Source: Knufia peltigerae (taxonomy: Eukaryota; Ascomycota; Eurotiomycetes; Chaetothyriales; Trichomeriaceae). Taken from it: 64,000 bases of DNA. The notes below the pieces were generated by a model, which saw nothing but the letters and a program-made list of their open reading frames with translations, was not told the origin of the DNA and did no database searches. The position numbers and the translations under genes were made by a program. The DNA lies in assembly GCA_030247855.1 (NCBI GenBank), contig JAPDRN010000015.1:62001-126000 (forward strand), in the 5' to 3' direction. This document shows, piece by piece, positions 35,562-46,471 of the stretch. Each line of letters starts with the position of its first letter. The stretch's first letter is position 1.

Positions 35562-37692
35562 TCAACGACGGATGTTTGCAGCGACACGGTTTGTCATCAG
35601 CGTCGAAGAATTCCCGATGAGCAGACATGCTATACATGACAAGATCCCAAACGGCAATGCCGCATACCAGACATACTTCAGGCTTTCAGCGTATGCCCAA
35701 CGCGCGCCTATTGTGGCCCCGTGGATCACCGCAGCATTCAGACCGGGAACTTCAGTAGGAGCAGCAGGTAAGGTCAAGTTCTGAGGCGCCACCAAGAAAA
35801 GCTCGACAAACGTCTTGACGGAAGAAAGAGGAAGCCCCGCCTCGACCGCGTATGTGGCCACGTACTTTGGTAGGTTGCGTTTCAACTTGGTGCCAAAGAT
35901 GTTGGAGTAGATGGCGGTGCCAACAGAGCCGCCGACCGTTCGAATGGACAGGGAGAGGGCGACACATGTCGCAATGAGATCGTCTGGTGAGCCGACCACC
36001 GCTGTCGTCACAGCCATTGCAACCACTCCACCAATTCCAAAGCCAGCAACGGTGCCCAGTGCGACCGTCTGGACTGGGTTCTCGGGTGTGCTGGTCACAA
36101 GGGCCGTACCGAAGGTGGTTGTGAGAATGGCCGCGGCAAAGAGGATCCATCGATTGTGATCCTTCCAGACGGACAACAACATGTTAGGCAACACTGCTCC
36201 GGCCGTTACCCCGATGGCAACAATGACTCCTTTGACTCCAGATTGGATCGGATCGGGTCTGTACACGTCCAGGTAGACGATCGGGAAGAAGTTGAGGATT
36301 GCGTAGAAGTACATGCCGGCCACAAATGCAACCAGGAAACTCATGGCGACAATGCGGTGGCGGGCAAACAACTCGCCAGGCACCATTGGAAACCGGGCAC
36401 CTTTCCACTCCCATGCTCCAAAGGCGACCATCATGAAAATTCCGATAACCAACGGACAGAGCACTTTCGCACTCGTCCAGGGAGCCGTGTATCCACCTGC
36501 AGTCGTGCCTATCAAGCTATTGTATGGTCAGGGTTTTAATACTCAGGGGAAAAATGTGCTATACGGAAAACATACAATAGTGTGAGCCCACCAATTGAAA
36601 GCAATGCCCCGATGAAATCTACCTTGGGCAATATTTCACGGATCGTTTTCTTCTGACTTCGGACTTGAGATTGGGGGAAGTAGAAGACGGCAATGCCAAC
36701 TGTTGCCATCGCGTTCCAGATTCTGCGGGCAGTGGTATCATTCATGTAAGTAGTCTGTTCAATAGCAATGGACAAAAAAGGGAACACCAGGGGGGGGGCC
36801 TTACAAAGATATCCAGATCCCCCACCGCCAAGTCGAATGCATGCTCAGCTCGGTGGTGTAGATTGCGTACGGCGAAAAGGGGAGGATACACCCTGTGACC
36901 AGCCCGAGGTACCAGCCTCGTTTCCGCACGGGTACGAGTTCAGACGTGCCGGCCAGAGCGGTCAATTCGCCAATGGCGGCACCGACTCCTGAAACGGTGC
37001 ACCCGACGATACCCTGCGCCATTGTCCGGGTGGTGCCGATGAGGATCAGGCCGACGCAGAGCACCACTCCACCAGTGAGGGAGATGTACCGTCGGCCGAA
37101 GACGTCCTGAAGGTATCCGCTGAAGGGAGCCAAAGAGGCGAAAGCCAGAGCGTACGATTGTGGTAGCCACGACTCGATATCCTTGTCGCCGACCTGCTCG
37201 ACTATCCATGAAAGACTCGCCGAGACGAAGTACAACGGTAATTGAGAGCCTATTTGTTGTGTAGAAAATTGATTCTGCGTCAGCAAAAAAGACAGAGATA
37301 CTGGAAAACCGGAGGGGGGTCTACAGACCACAATAAAGAAAGGAAAGACATATCGTTGCCAGGATTTGGTGAGTGGTCCATTCAACACGACTGTCGCATT
37401 CGGCGTTGTCGTTGTTGTTTTGACTGCCCGCTTTTGCCTCGATCTCAATATGGGAAGACTGGGCCTTTGCAGGGTCGGTATTGTCTATCGGGGTTGTTTC
37501 CCGGTTTTTTCCATTCTCGGAGTGGTGATGATGATCCTCATCGTTGTGATGAGATCCCATATTGTATCCTTGTACACGTTCAGACTGATCAGGAAGATGA
37601 TGTATGAATTCGTCGTTACTCATGGTTCTTTTTTCGGTTTCTTGTCTCTCTGCAAACTGAAATTTGGGACCATCAAAGTGAAAATCATCCAT
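35562..37692 (-). CDS. MFS transporter, Tri12-type (drug/secondary-metabolite efflux)
   Basis: Model: complement(join(35562..36516, 36576..36722, 36805..37249, 37329..37692)), 636 aa, with consistent phases at all three junctions. After a ~100-residue hydrophilic N-terminus that is His/Asp/Asn-rich (GSHHNDEDHHHH), membrane segments begin at HQILATICLSFLYCG. The loop SGYLQDVFGRRYISL is the MFS signature between TM2 and TM3. LFLIGTTAGGYTAPWTSAKV is characteristic of the fungal Tri12 subfamily of 14-TM exporters. This family exports trichothecenes and other metabolites at the plasma membrane; the substrate here is unknown. The first donor (GTCTGT) is weak, so that boundary is less certain. It shares a promoter with the CoA-ligase gene, which suggests co-expression. 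Confidence 0.88.
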
Positions 37693-37756
37693 GATTTCGC
37701 ATGGAGCATACCCCGGATTTTATAAACGAAATTTCCAGGGACAACCCTTGGATTCG

Positions 37757-37805
37757 TCTCTCTCTCTCTCTCTCTCTTTCACACACACGGACACTCACAC
37801 GCACA
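37757..37805. repeat. (TC)n-(CA)n compound microsatellite
   Basis: A run of TC units (37757-37777) passes into CA units (37780-37788) and degenerate CA-rich sequence. It lies in the 5' leader/promoter of the MFS gene. Confidence 0.85.
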
Positions 37806-38079
37806 CCATCATCGATACGAGTGCTTTTTGTGGGCCGACATTTGTGTAGAGGATACCTAATCTAGAATCCTGCATGTATGCCTCGGAGTAACGAAACCGG
37901 TAATACCATACACAAGTCTTTTTTCTCGGCGAGTACCCTGGCAGGGTTCCATCTAAGTGGTATAATGCCATTGACCCCGGATCTTACTCAGTCTGTCAGT
38001 ATATTTGACAGGTAATAGCTCTGCATTCGGCTATACTGTACAAATTATAAGCCCAACATTACCAGAACCTGTTTCTGAC

Positions 38080-38091
38080 CGGAATTGGCCG
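38080..38091. promoter_or_regulatory. CGG-N6-CCG inverted repeat, candidate Zn2Cys6 binding site
   Basis: The sequence CGGAATTGGCCG is an inverted CGG pair with six-base spacing, the type bound by Ppr1/UaY-class zinc-cluster dimers. It sits 317 bp before the CoA-ligase ATG, and a Zn2Cys6 gene lies two genes away. A single such site in 700 bp could arise by chance. Confidence 0.4.
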
Positions 38092-38407
38092 TCATGAACC
38101 TATTCGCCTCGGACTGAACAAGTACCCGGCAAACGGGTATACAAACCATACCTACTCATGCTGCATGATCTAGGACAAACTGACCTCCCAGGTACTCTCC
38201 AAAGTTGGTCAACCCAGAAGATAAATTCCTTGACCTCGGGAAAACGTGAGACGGATGTCAAGGTCATGAACAGTTCGCTTGTTCGTTCTGTACGAGAATA
38301 GTTGACACCCTGAACAGATATTCGACATTTTTCCTTCAAAAGAACATTTCTTGTTACACTTGTTACGCTTGGGTTTTTTCTCAGTCCTTTGCATCAAACC
38401 CCCAACC

Positions 38408-40406
38408 ATGCCTCTCCTTGCTAAGAAACATCTCCCAATCTCCAACAAGGATCTTTTGTCATGGATCTTTGACGATCCTCAATACGACAAGGACAAACCT
38501 GTAAGTTCATACACCATCTTGGTCTATTGACCGATATAAGAGTATCGATCATCTTCTCTTGAAGCAATGGACACTGACAGTGTATTCCTTAGGTCTACAT
38601 TGACGCTGCTGACCCATCACGTTCCATATCATTCAGCCAGGCAAAGGTGTTCGTTCGAAAGTTGGTTGCCGGATTAAAAGCTGCTGGCTTGAAAAACGGA
38701 GATTGCGTCTGCGTTTCTTCGTTCAACGACGTAAGCACTTGACAGAACTACTGACTTGCTGCCCTGGCCTGACAAACATGCTCTAAGATCTATTACTCGC
38801 TCCTCTTTCTAGGCATAGTCGCAGCAGGAGGGATCTTCACCGGCACGAATCCTTCATACACGCCGTTCGAATTGACACATCACATCGAGACAGCACACGT
38901 CCGATTCATTGTGACGGAGCCAGAGCTGCTTCCAAACATCCAGCAGGCGGCGAGAGATTTTCATATTCCACAGTCAAGAATATGGATCTTCAACGTCCGC
39001 GGAGGACAAAAAGTCCCGACTGGGTTCGAATCTTGGTTGCATCTCACTGGATATGGCGAAGGAGATTGGGTCAGGTTCAACGACAAGACCATGTCGACTA
39101 GCACCCCGGCGGCGTTCATCTTCAGCTCGGGAACCACAGGACTTCCCAAGGCGGCAGTATACTCTCACCACAACCTGGTGGCTCAACATACCTTGGCCAT
39201 CGAGCCTGAAAAGCCGCCATACAAGGTATGGTATTTTACCTCTGGAAAGAATGCACTCTGTGCAGGCATGTTGAGGTACTGTGCAGCAGAAGAAATACTG
39301 ACTCTCGATGACAGATTTCCCGCCTCATATACCTTCCCATGTTCCACGCCGCCGTTGTCCCCGTAGGTCATACGACACCACTGAAGTCAGGGGACAAAAC
39401 ATATGTGTTGCGTCGTTTCGAACTTGAGCCATTTTGCGCCACGATCAAGACATTTCAAATCACAGAGCTCCCGGTGGTCCCGCCGATCGTGTTGATGATT
39501 CTGGCGTCGCCAGCAGCCAAGAGTGACACCTTGAGATCCGTGAAGAATACACAGTGCGGTGCGGCGTCACTAAACAAGGTCCATCAGCGGCGCTTCGAAG
39601 AGCTCTTAGCCCCAGATGCGAGCTTCAACCAAGTTTGGGGGATGACTGAGACGACATGCGTGGCGTCGCGGTTCTGGTACCCCGAGAACGACGAAACAGG
39701 TAGCATAGGGCGTTTTATATCGAATCTGGATGTCAAGTGTGTTGCCTTGATTTTCTTTATGTCCTCTTGACTGGCTTTCTCCTTACCTGCGTCTCAATGA
39801 GCCAGAATTGCTAACTTTCAACATAGAATAGTAGACGAACGCGACAACGACGTCACTGCTCCTGGTGCAAGGGGAGAGCTCCTGATCCGTGGCCCAACAA
39901 TCATCTCAGGATACTACGAGAATCCCGCTGCAAATAGTGCATCGTTTGATTCGGAAGGCTATTTTCGTACCGGTGATATCGTCACCTGCGTTACCAATGA
40001 CGGCGGCTCTCTCGCGGATGCAAAATGGTACATGGTAGACCGGAAGAAAGAGCTGATCAAGGTTCGCGGCTTTCAAGTGTCACCGGCTGAGCTTGAGGCG
40101 GTGATCTTGCAACATCCGGCTGTTGTCGACGTGGCTGTAATTGGTGTGAAGTTGGAAGACTCGCCCGATGGTGAGCATCCGCGTGCTTACATCGTACTTC
40201 GTCCTGCGACCAATGCCAGCGCGGTGACCGGGACAGAGATGAAAACTTGGTGCAGCCAGCGTCTTGCAAAGTACAAGGAATTGACAGGAGGTGTGGTATT
40301 TGTCGATATTCTACCGAGAAATGCGAGTGGGAAATTGCTGAAGAGAGTCTTGAAAGAAGAGGCTGAGAGGAAAATCAAGGACACACGTATCAAGGAGAAG
40401 CTTTAA
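38408..40406 (+). CDS. 4-coumarate-CoA ligase-like AMP-binding acyl-CoA synthetase
   Basis: Model: join(38408..38500, 38593..38730, 38788..39225, 39315..39736, 39827..40406), 556 aa, phases consistent. Adenylate-forming motifs: FIFSSGTTGLPKAAVYSHHN (P-loop), QVWGMTETT, GYFRTGDIV, the hinge MVDRKKELIKVRGFQVSPAE, and the catalytic-Lys segment RNASGKLLKRVL. The family activates carboxylic acids as acyl-adenylates and transfers them to CoA. Similarity is to plant 4CL and fungal 4CL-like enzymes, acting on aromatic or medium-chain acids; specificity cannot be read from sequence. It ends in KEKL, at best a weak PTS1-like peroxisomal signal. It shares a promoter with the MFS exporter and faces the regulator gene tail to tail, 65 bp apart. 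Confidence 0.92.
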
Positions 40407-40471
40407 GAGTCATTACACTGAATGCTCTGAGTTGACAAGACAAGATAACCGGATGACCATTCAACGCGATG

Positions 40472-42993
40472 TTAGATGGGCCAATCGAAATTGAAATTGC
40501 TCCAATCGAAGACACCACTCATGCCGTCGGCAATAAGGTCATGACCTGGCGTTTCTCCATGAAATGCTGAGAGGTCCGACATACCGAACCAAGAATCTTG
40601 ACCTGATTCGCTGGACAGCCCATGAAGACCCGTGCTTGAGGTAGCCCATTCTTCAGACATGTTGATTCCCGGGTAGGAGTTTATATCCGCATTCGTAGAG
40701 TCGCGTCGTAGAGCCGTATCTGGTGATCGCTCAGGCTGCTCAGGCTTGCTGGCTGGGCGCGATGCTGATTGTGAAGTTGCTGCTGGAAGCAGAGCCTGGG
40801 CAGTGTGACTCATTTCGGATGAATTATCCATTGATATGACTTGCAACCTCTGGTGGCCCGTTGTTTGTGGAAGGATATTGCCGTTTGGCGATAGAACCAC
40901 CTTCAGTTTCAAAGAGCTGAGAAAAGCATCTACAAATGATATTACCACATCTGCACCCACATAGGCCTGGTTTAGTGACGATAGAGATATCACCACTTCG
41001 TTGAGCGCTCTCTTGGTATGTTCCACGTCTCCATCAATGAGGTTGGCTCCTTGAGGCGTTCTGTTCTTTGACATTGCGGATTTGAGTATGAGTGCGTTTG
41101 AGATAATACTCGGCACCAACATGGTAATGGCGTTGACTGGGAGATAGCGAGCAAGGCAGCGTTCATTCAGCCGAGCACAGATGCTAGAAATTGCGTTGGC
41201 AGCCTCAATCACTCTCAAGTTAGATGAAGGCCGTTGACATCGAGGCCGGTGCAGGGCTGAAACGGCCGTATTATAAGACATGTGCACCAAAGCACATTGC
41301 ACGACTATGCTGGATGGCTGTGTATCCACTGCTGCCGCTCTCAAGTTCTGACTGTGGTCTGCCTCAACGGCCGAATTACTCCTTGGGAAGGTCGACAATT
41401 GTCGCAGAAGATGGGCCGAGGTTGGCAAAGATCCCAGCCACTCTGCGAGATTTGCGTCGAGGAGATCGGCAGCACTGACCAAGTGCTCATTGGTACATTC
41501 ATCTGATTTGCTTTTGGGAATAGGCAGTAACATGGCAAAGCCACCAGTATTCGTGTGTCCGTCGCTTCTGAGGAATGCCTTCGAAGGCTCTCGGAGAGTC
41601 GAATACTGAGCAGACAGAACAGACCCGACTATCACGCAGAGGTTCAAATTGGCAATGAATATTTCTGTCAATGAAGATCCTGTGGACCTGTGGCAGGATT
41701 CGCTCGAGACGACAGGAGACATGGCATGGCCATTAGGACCAAAGTCTTCAACCCTCAAAAAGGGAGTATCAAAGTCACCATCCCTAATCCTCATAGGACG
41801 GCTCATTCCTAGTGAGATTAGTCGGTCTCGCATGAAGCAACACCACCAGATACGTTTCCGAAGAGTCTTCTGCTCAGGTGGAATTTGAAGTGCAGCCGGA
41901 TCTCGGTTCAGTCCAATCATTTGAGCGAGGGATATGGCGATGCCGCTCCAATGCCAGGATTGCTTGTGTGCATCTGGGTTATCACACCAGAGACTCATAA
42001 GTAACAAGGACTGGACGAGTGTGAGTCTGTCGGATTCGAAGTCCATGTCATACAAAGTCTGGTATCGCTGTGAGAAATATTGAAGGGCAGATGCCGTGCA
42101 TACATACTCTGGTTCTCAAGTAAAAGTCTTTCCGTGCACATTTCAAACTATCATAGCCATGCTGCTTCACTAGCTCCTCATCCACAAATGCTACAGCAGC
42201 AAACATGACACATTGAAAAAGAAGAAGGCTGTACTTTGGAACTGGCGTCATGGCGCTGGCCGAGCGGGACATCTGGAGAAGTCTCTCGGCATCAAGAAGA
42301 GGCATGTAAGGGTGCATGTACTCAACATAGCATCGAATGATCTCGTTTCCAAGGTGCGGCGAAGGTGTGACAAATGCACCTTTGCTCCGCAGGTACTCTA
42401 GGTCTCTCTCCTCCAGATGATCCGGGAAGGGTAGAAAGTAATCAGGTAGCTCTGGAGAGTATTCCTCAGCCGCGGGAGGAGTAACAACTGGAGCTTTAAC
42501 TGATAGAAAGAGCTTGAGCTTAGGAGGAATGTCTCCTAAACCCACCATCGAGTTTAGAACATCAGCAGCGTTGGACGACGACAGGGTCCCATAGGAGGTA
42601 TTGTTCCAAGGCTGTGGCAAGCTCGAGTCATGTCTTGGCTTGCTGTAGCGTGAACCAAGCGACGGGCTCATGGGTAGCCCACGGGAGCGTTGATTGTTAC
42701 TCTCATTTGTGGTGGCCTTTGAATACCATGTTGGAGGTTTCCTATGTATCAGGTAGTTAGATACAACGTCCAATTCCCGCGACGATTCCTGCTTACCTGC
42801 CTCGGCGACAGCGTACAAGCACGCATCGTCCATGACTGTCACGGCAGTTCGTACAGGGCACACCCTTCAATGTCACATCACATTTGACCTTTCGTCCTCG
42901 ACAATCCTGGCATGCTTTGCCTGCTCTACGCTGTATTGTAGGTTTGTGGAGATCGTGGCGAGATTCAACAACCTTGTTTATCGTGCCGGCCAT
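40472..42993 (-). CDS. Zn(II)2Cys6 transcription factor, CTF1/FarA-like group
   Basis: Model: complement(join(40472..42067, 42108..42741, 42797..42993)), 808 aa. The zinc cluster at about residues 28-56 is CQDCRGRKVKC, then PCTNCRDSHGRC, spaced C-x2-C-x6-C-x8-C-x2-C-x6-C. The spacing and the trailing VLVRCRR resemble the cutinase/fatty-acid regulators CTF1 and FarA. The Fungal_trans regulatory domain follows (EIIRCYVEYMHPYMPLLDAE; YDMDFESDRLTLVQSLLLMS; LRKRIWWCCFMRDRLISLGM). The C-terminus ends in an acidic/aromatic stretch (FDWSNFNFDWPI), a plausible activation segment. It lies between the CoA ligase and the divergent tannase-family gene, so it is a good candidate local regulator; that is inferred from position. 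Confidence 0.9.
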
Positions 42994-43635
42994 GAGATCT
43001 GATGTCGGGTTTTAATGGTAGGCCTCTGCTCAAAACAGCTGGACAAAGACAATATCGACAGTCCATGCGATGTTGAAACTGGATTTGTGGGGGAATTCGC
43101 GGAGGCGGAGACAATGCGATCTCGCAAGGCTCAGTTGTGAGGAGACTAAGTCGGAGTGGGAGCTCGGCACGTTTGTATAGCCGGGTGCCGATATGTACTC
43201 GGTCCTTGGAAGCGTCCAGTCGTGTACAGTATGGTGTTAAGAACTGTACGGTTGACAAGATCGTTTTTCAATTTCCAGCCCCGTCCCCAGCCACGTCTGC
43301 TTACTAGGTGGTAACCCAATCATAAACAGCTTGTATAGCCAGTATTGCCACGCGCGTAGCCAAAGATATGTCCACGTCTGAATTTCCTGCCTTCCGGCCG
43401 ATCAGATGGCTCCGAGAATTGGTAAGAAAGATGTCTTGGGCCTAGAGATAGACATGATCTTGAAAATGGATAAAGAGCATTCGTTTCTTCTTTGTCCTCA
43501 GTCCATGCCTCACTTCCTCGTGTGAAAGGAGAGACGGTGCTAAAAACTTCTGACGTTACTGGCTCAGCAGATTGATGCACGCACTACTCAAACCAGCTGA
43601 ACAGAAGCTATCAATTCGAAAGGGCAAACCTCAAC
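42994..43635. promoter_or_regulatory. Divergent promoter of the Zn2Cys6 regulator and the tannase-family gene
   Basis: 642 bp between two start codons pointing away from each other. Half-sites such as CGG, GCCGG and TTCCGGCCG (about 43387-43395) are present, but no clear spaced palindrome. A short minus-strand frame at 43320-43580 has no motif. Confidence 0.5.
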
Positions 43636-45177
43636 ATGAAGCTTTCAGCCACAAACATCACTCACGCGGCTTGCATTTCCCGATCTTTTCTGTATCCGGA
43701 TCTGTTTGGATCTAAGACGCTTTCTTTGACTGCTGAGGCTGTCACAAACTACTCCCTGTCCATTGAGCAGGGAGGGTACCCCAGCCACGATGCACGTAAT
43801 GTGACGAATCTCAGCTTTTGCAACGTCAGCCTCATATATACGCACCCAGGCCAGCATGATTCCATCAATGTACAAGTGTGGTTGCCCTTGAACGGCTGGA
43901 ACCAGCGGCTTCAAGGAGCAGGAGGTGGCGGTTTTCTCGCAGGATTGAATGTCCCTTCTATGGCAGGTGCGCTGAGTGATGGTTTTGCGGTGGTTTCGAC
44001 CGATGCGGGCCATAAGATCGAGGATGCAAGCACATGGGCTCTCCTGAGCCCTGGTAATGTCGACCTTTATGCGTTGCAAAACTACGCATCGGTGTCTCTG
44101 AATGACGCCGCAGTCATTGGCAAGTCAATCATCAAGAACTTTTACGGCCAAGGGCCAATTCGCTCTTACTGGAACGGTTGCTCAAACGGTGGCAGGCAGG
44201 GTCTGGTCATTGCGCAGCGATATCCCGATGCATACGATGGGATCTTGGCTGCAGCACCGGGTATCGACTGGAACACGGCACTGCTTGGAGGAATGTATTT
44301 TCCTCTACAGGTCCTGAAAGGAGGACACGTTCCTGCACCGTGTGAGATCTACGCATTATCACTAGCGGCGGTTGCTGCGTGTGATGCGGATGATGGTGTC
44401 GTCGACGACATCATTTCAAACCCGGAACAGTGCAGATTCGATCCCTTCGCATTGGTCGGCCAGAATGTGACATGTCCTGGGATGACTGCCACGATTTCCC
44501 ATGCCGCCGCACAGGGAGCGGCCATGGCTTGGGATGCTGTACGCACTGCGAATGGATCATTGCTCATGCCAGGCTTGAATTATGGAGCCTTGTTGAATGT
44601 TGCACTGAACAGTACTTGCGACAATCAGGGCGGGAAGTGCAAGATGGTACCGTTTCCCTACTCCGAGGAGTTTATCAGGTATTGGATGTTCAAAAGGCCG
44701 GATTTCGACTGGACGACTCTGACATTGACTGACTTTTATCGTCTCTGGAACATTTCTGCGAACACCTATTCAGATATGATTGCAAGCAATAACCCTGACC
44801 TCAGTGGCTTTCGGGCAGCTGGTGGCAAGATGATAACGTGGCATGGCCTCGCCGACCCTGCTGTCCCAACAAACATTTCGAGTATTTATTACAACAATGT
44901 GGCGCAGCTGGATCCTGGTATCAATGAATATTACCGATTGTTCCAGGCACCAGGTATTTCTCACTGTGGAGGTGGCAATGGGTTGTACCCAGGACATGTG
45001 TTCGAAACTCTTATTGCCTGGGTAGAGGAAGGGAAAGCGCCGGAGATCCTGCAAGGAGCCAGTCTGCCGACAGAGAATGGGACCATCTATCACAGGCCAA
45101 TCTGTGCTTATCCCCTCATGGCAAAGTACAAAGGCACGGGAGATGTTACTTTGGCTGATAATTGGAAATGTGCCTAG
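43636..45177 (+). CDS. Tannase/feruloyl esterase-family hydrolase
   Basis: Intronless, 513 aa. The family's CS-D-HC catalytic arrangement is intact: Cys182-Ser183 in YWNGCSNGGRQG, Asp408 in WHGLADPAVPT and His443-Cys444 in GISHCGGGNG. A Cys-flanked acidic loop (CDADDGVVDDIISNPEQC) matches the calcium-binding lid. Members cleave aromatic esters such as ferulate, gallate or chlorogenate. Characterised fungal members are mostly secreted, but the N-terminus here (MKLSATNITHAAC) has no hydrophobic signal core, and the upstream in-frame sequence offers no other ATG. A cytosolic enzyme or a missed leader exon are both possible. It is divergent from the Zn2Cys6 regulator and converges on the epimerase-like gene. 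Confidence 0.93.
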   Translation: MKLSATNITHAACISRSFLYPDLFGSKTLSLTAEAVTNYSLSIEQGGYPSHDARNVTNLSFCNVSLIYTHPGQHDSINVQVWLPLNGWNQRLQGAGGGGFLAGLNVPSMAGALSDGFAVVSTDAGHKIEDASTWALLSPGNVDLYALQNYASVSLNDAAVIGKSIIKNFYGQGPIRSYWNGCSNGGRQGLVIAQRYPDAYDGILAAAPGIDWNTALLGGMYFPLQVLKGGHVPAPCEIYALSLAAVAACDADDGVVDDIISNPEQCRFDPFALVGQNVTCPGMTATISHAAAQGAAMAWDAVRTANGSLLMPGLNYGALLNVALNSTCDNQGGKCKMVPFPYSEEFIRYWMFKRPDFDWTTLTLTDFYRLWNISANTYSDMIASNNPDLSGFRAAGGKMITWHGLADPAVPTNISSIYYNNVAQLDPGINEYYRLFQAPGISHCGGGNGLYPGHVFETLIAWVEEGKAPEILQGASLPTENGTIYHRPICAYPLMAKYKGTGDVTLADNWKCA

Positions 45178-45454
45178 CTCCCTACCTCTTTGCCTCAATA
45201 ATTTAAAGTTGACATGAGTGTAATGTTTCGGAGTCTGTCACAATGTGAATCCTTGAATGGGGCGGATAGGAGAATTTCAGCCATTCGGGCCCAAGAATGA
45301 ATGGACCTCCACTGAACATAACATCCCAGGAATCGTATGAAGAGTCGGATGGATGAAAAGGGATCCCCAATGACAAATTGTCAAAGCTGATATTGAATTG
45401 CAGCTCCTCAATCGCAGTACAAAGTGATCGATTGGTCGCCTTATTGCTTTTCAT

Positions 45455-46471
45455 CTATTCGCGCAGAATCACCGGCAATTCATCTTGTAGATACGATTCC
45501 CAGATCCCCTTCTCACGAGCCTCCCAACCCAGTTTTCTCAGACGGACAGCCTTGGCTCGACAGTTCAGACCCATGTAGCTCTCGGTCTTGTGTCCACACA
45601 GCTCGGGGTACAAATGCTCTGGCGGATTCCTGGGCGTAGGATCTTGGATTTTGCCCGCCTCATAGAGAGCCCGGCCGATAGTCTCTGCCGCTTCCTTCCA
45701 CGTGAACTCTTCGCCATTCTCGCACAGCCAATAAGGATTCGCGAGGGCTTGGTCCTGGTGATCGGGGTCGGCAGCGGCGTGTTCCAGGTAATGCATCACG
45801 TCGACATAGCCCCTCGCGAGGTCCATGACGTGTACCTGAGTTTCGAGAGATAGACCTTTGCCTATTACGGGCGCATAACCATGTTTGATGGCGAAACGCG
45901 TAAGGTTTGGAATCATCATGGACAACCTGTCGTGTTTGGCGTCGTACCCGTAAACTTCTGGTGGTAAGACGATGGCCAACCTGAGGTGGTCTCTGAGTGC
46001 AACTTCTTCCTCTCGAGCACGCACCAATGCTAGGTCGACATCTCGATGTGGAGCCGAGTCTGCCACGCTGTCCATCTCCTCTCGTTTGTCGTCGTGGTAG
46101 ATCCTGTCGGACGCGAACATGCCTTTTGCGCCGTCGTCAAACACTTTTGCTCCGCTCGTGTGAACGTAGATCGTGCTTTTGCCCCCTCGTGCACGCCTGC
46201 TGATACCTTCCAATATGGCCTTTTCGAGCGGCAGATTGTCTCCGGTGGCGACCTGGAAGATGATGTCACTGTTTGAGCACTGTTCTGTGATGAGGTCGAA
46301 GCTGTCCAGTTGGCCCGTCACTGGTGTCGCTCCTGATCGTCTAAGTGCTTCCGCGTGTTGCTCTCGTCGAGTCAATGCGGTAACTTTATATCCTTGGTCG
46401 ACGAGAATCTCGACAATATTGTGGCCGATGAAGCCTGGTCCGATAGTGAACACGTCTTTCTTAGCGCCCAT
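45455..46471 (-). CDS. NAD(P)-dependent epimerase/dehydratase-like (atypical SDR) protein
   Basis: Intronless, 338 aa. The N-terminal Rossmann motif is IGPGFIGHNIVEIL (GxGxxG, residues 11-16), followed by an NADP-type basic patch, TALTRREQHAEALRRSG. Later segments are IVLPPEVYGYDAKHDRLSMM and VHVMDLARGYVDVMHYLEH, in the place of the SDR active-site and substrate loops. There is no classical YxxxK; the sequence around residue 180 reads PEVYGYDAK, so it may be an NmrA-like or atypical SDR with altered chemistry. It could reduce or epimerise a small phenolic or sugar-type substrate, or serve as a redox sensor. It adjoins the tannase-family gene (277 bp between stop codons), so joint function is suggested but not shown. 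Confidence 0.8.
   Translation of the reverse strand: MGAKKDVFTIGPGFIGHNIVEILVDQGYKVTALTRREQHAEALRRSGATPVTGQLDSFDLITEQCSNSDIIFQVATGDNLPLEKAILEGISRRARGGKSTIYVHTSGAKVFDDGAKGMFASDRIYHDDKREEMDSVADSAPHRDVDLALVRAREEEVALRDHLRLAIVLPPEVYGYDAKHDRLSMMIPNLTRFAIKHGYAPVIGKGLSLETQVHVMDLARGYVDVMHYLEHAAADPDHQDQALANPYWLCENGEEFTWKEAAETIGRALYEAGKIQDPTPRNPPEHLYPELCGHKTESYMGLNCRAKAVRLRKLGWEAREKGIWESYLQDELPVILRE

Larger units (their letters stand above)
37693..38407. promoter_or_regulatory. Bidirectional promoter of the MFS pump and the CoA ligase
   Basis: 715 bp between two divergent start codons. It contains a CT/CA microsatellite close to the MFS start and a CGG-N6-CCG palindrome nearer the ligase. Co-regulation of the two genes is inferred from the arrangement. 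Confidence 0.6.

Noticed and set aside
39024..39040. tRNA B-box-like GGTTCGAATC
   Set aside because: It lies inside a coding exon of the CoA ligase, with no A-box or cloverleaf around it.
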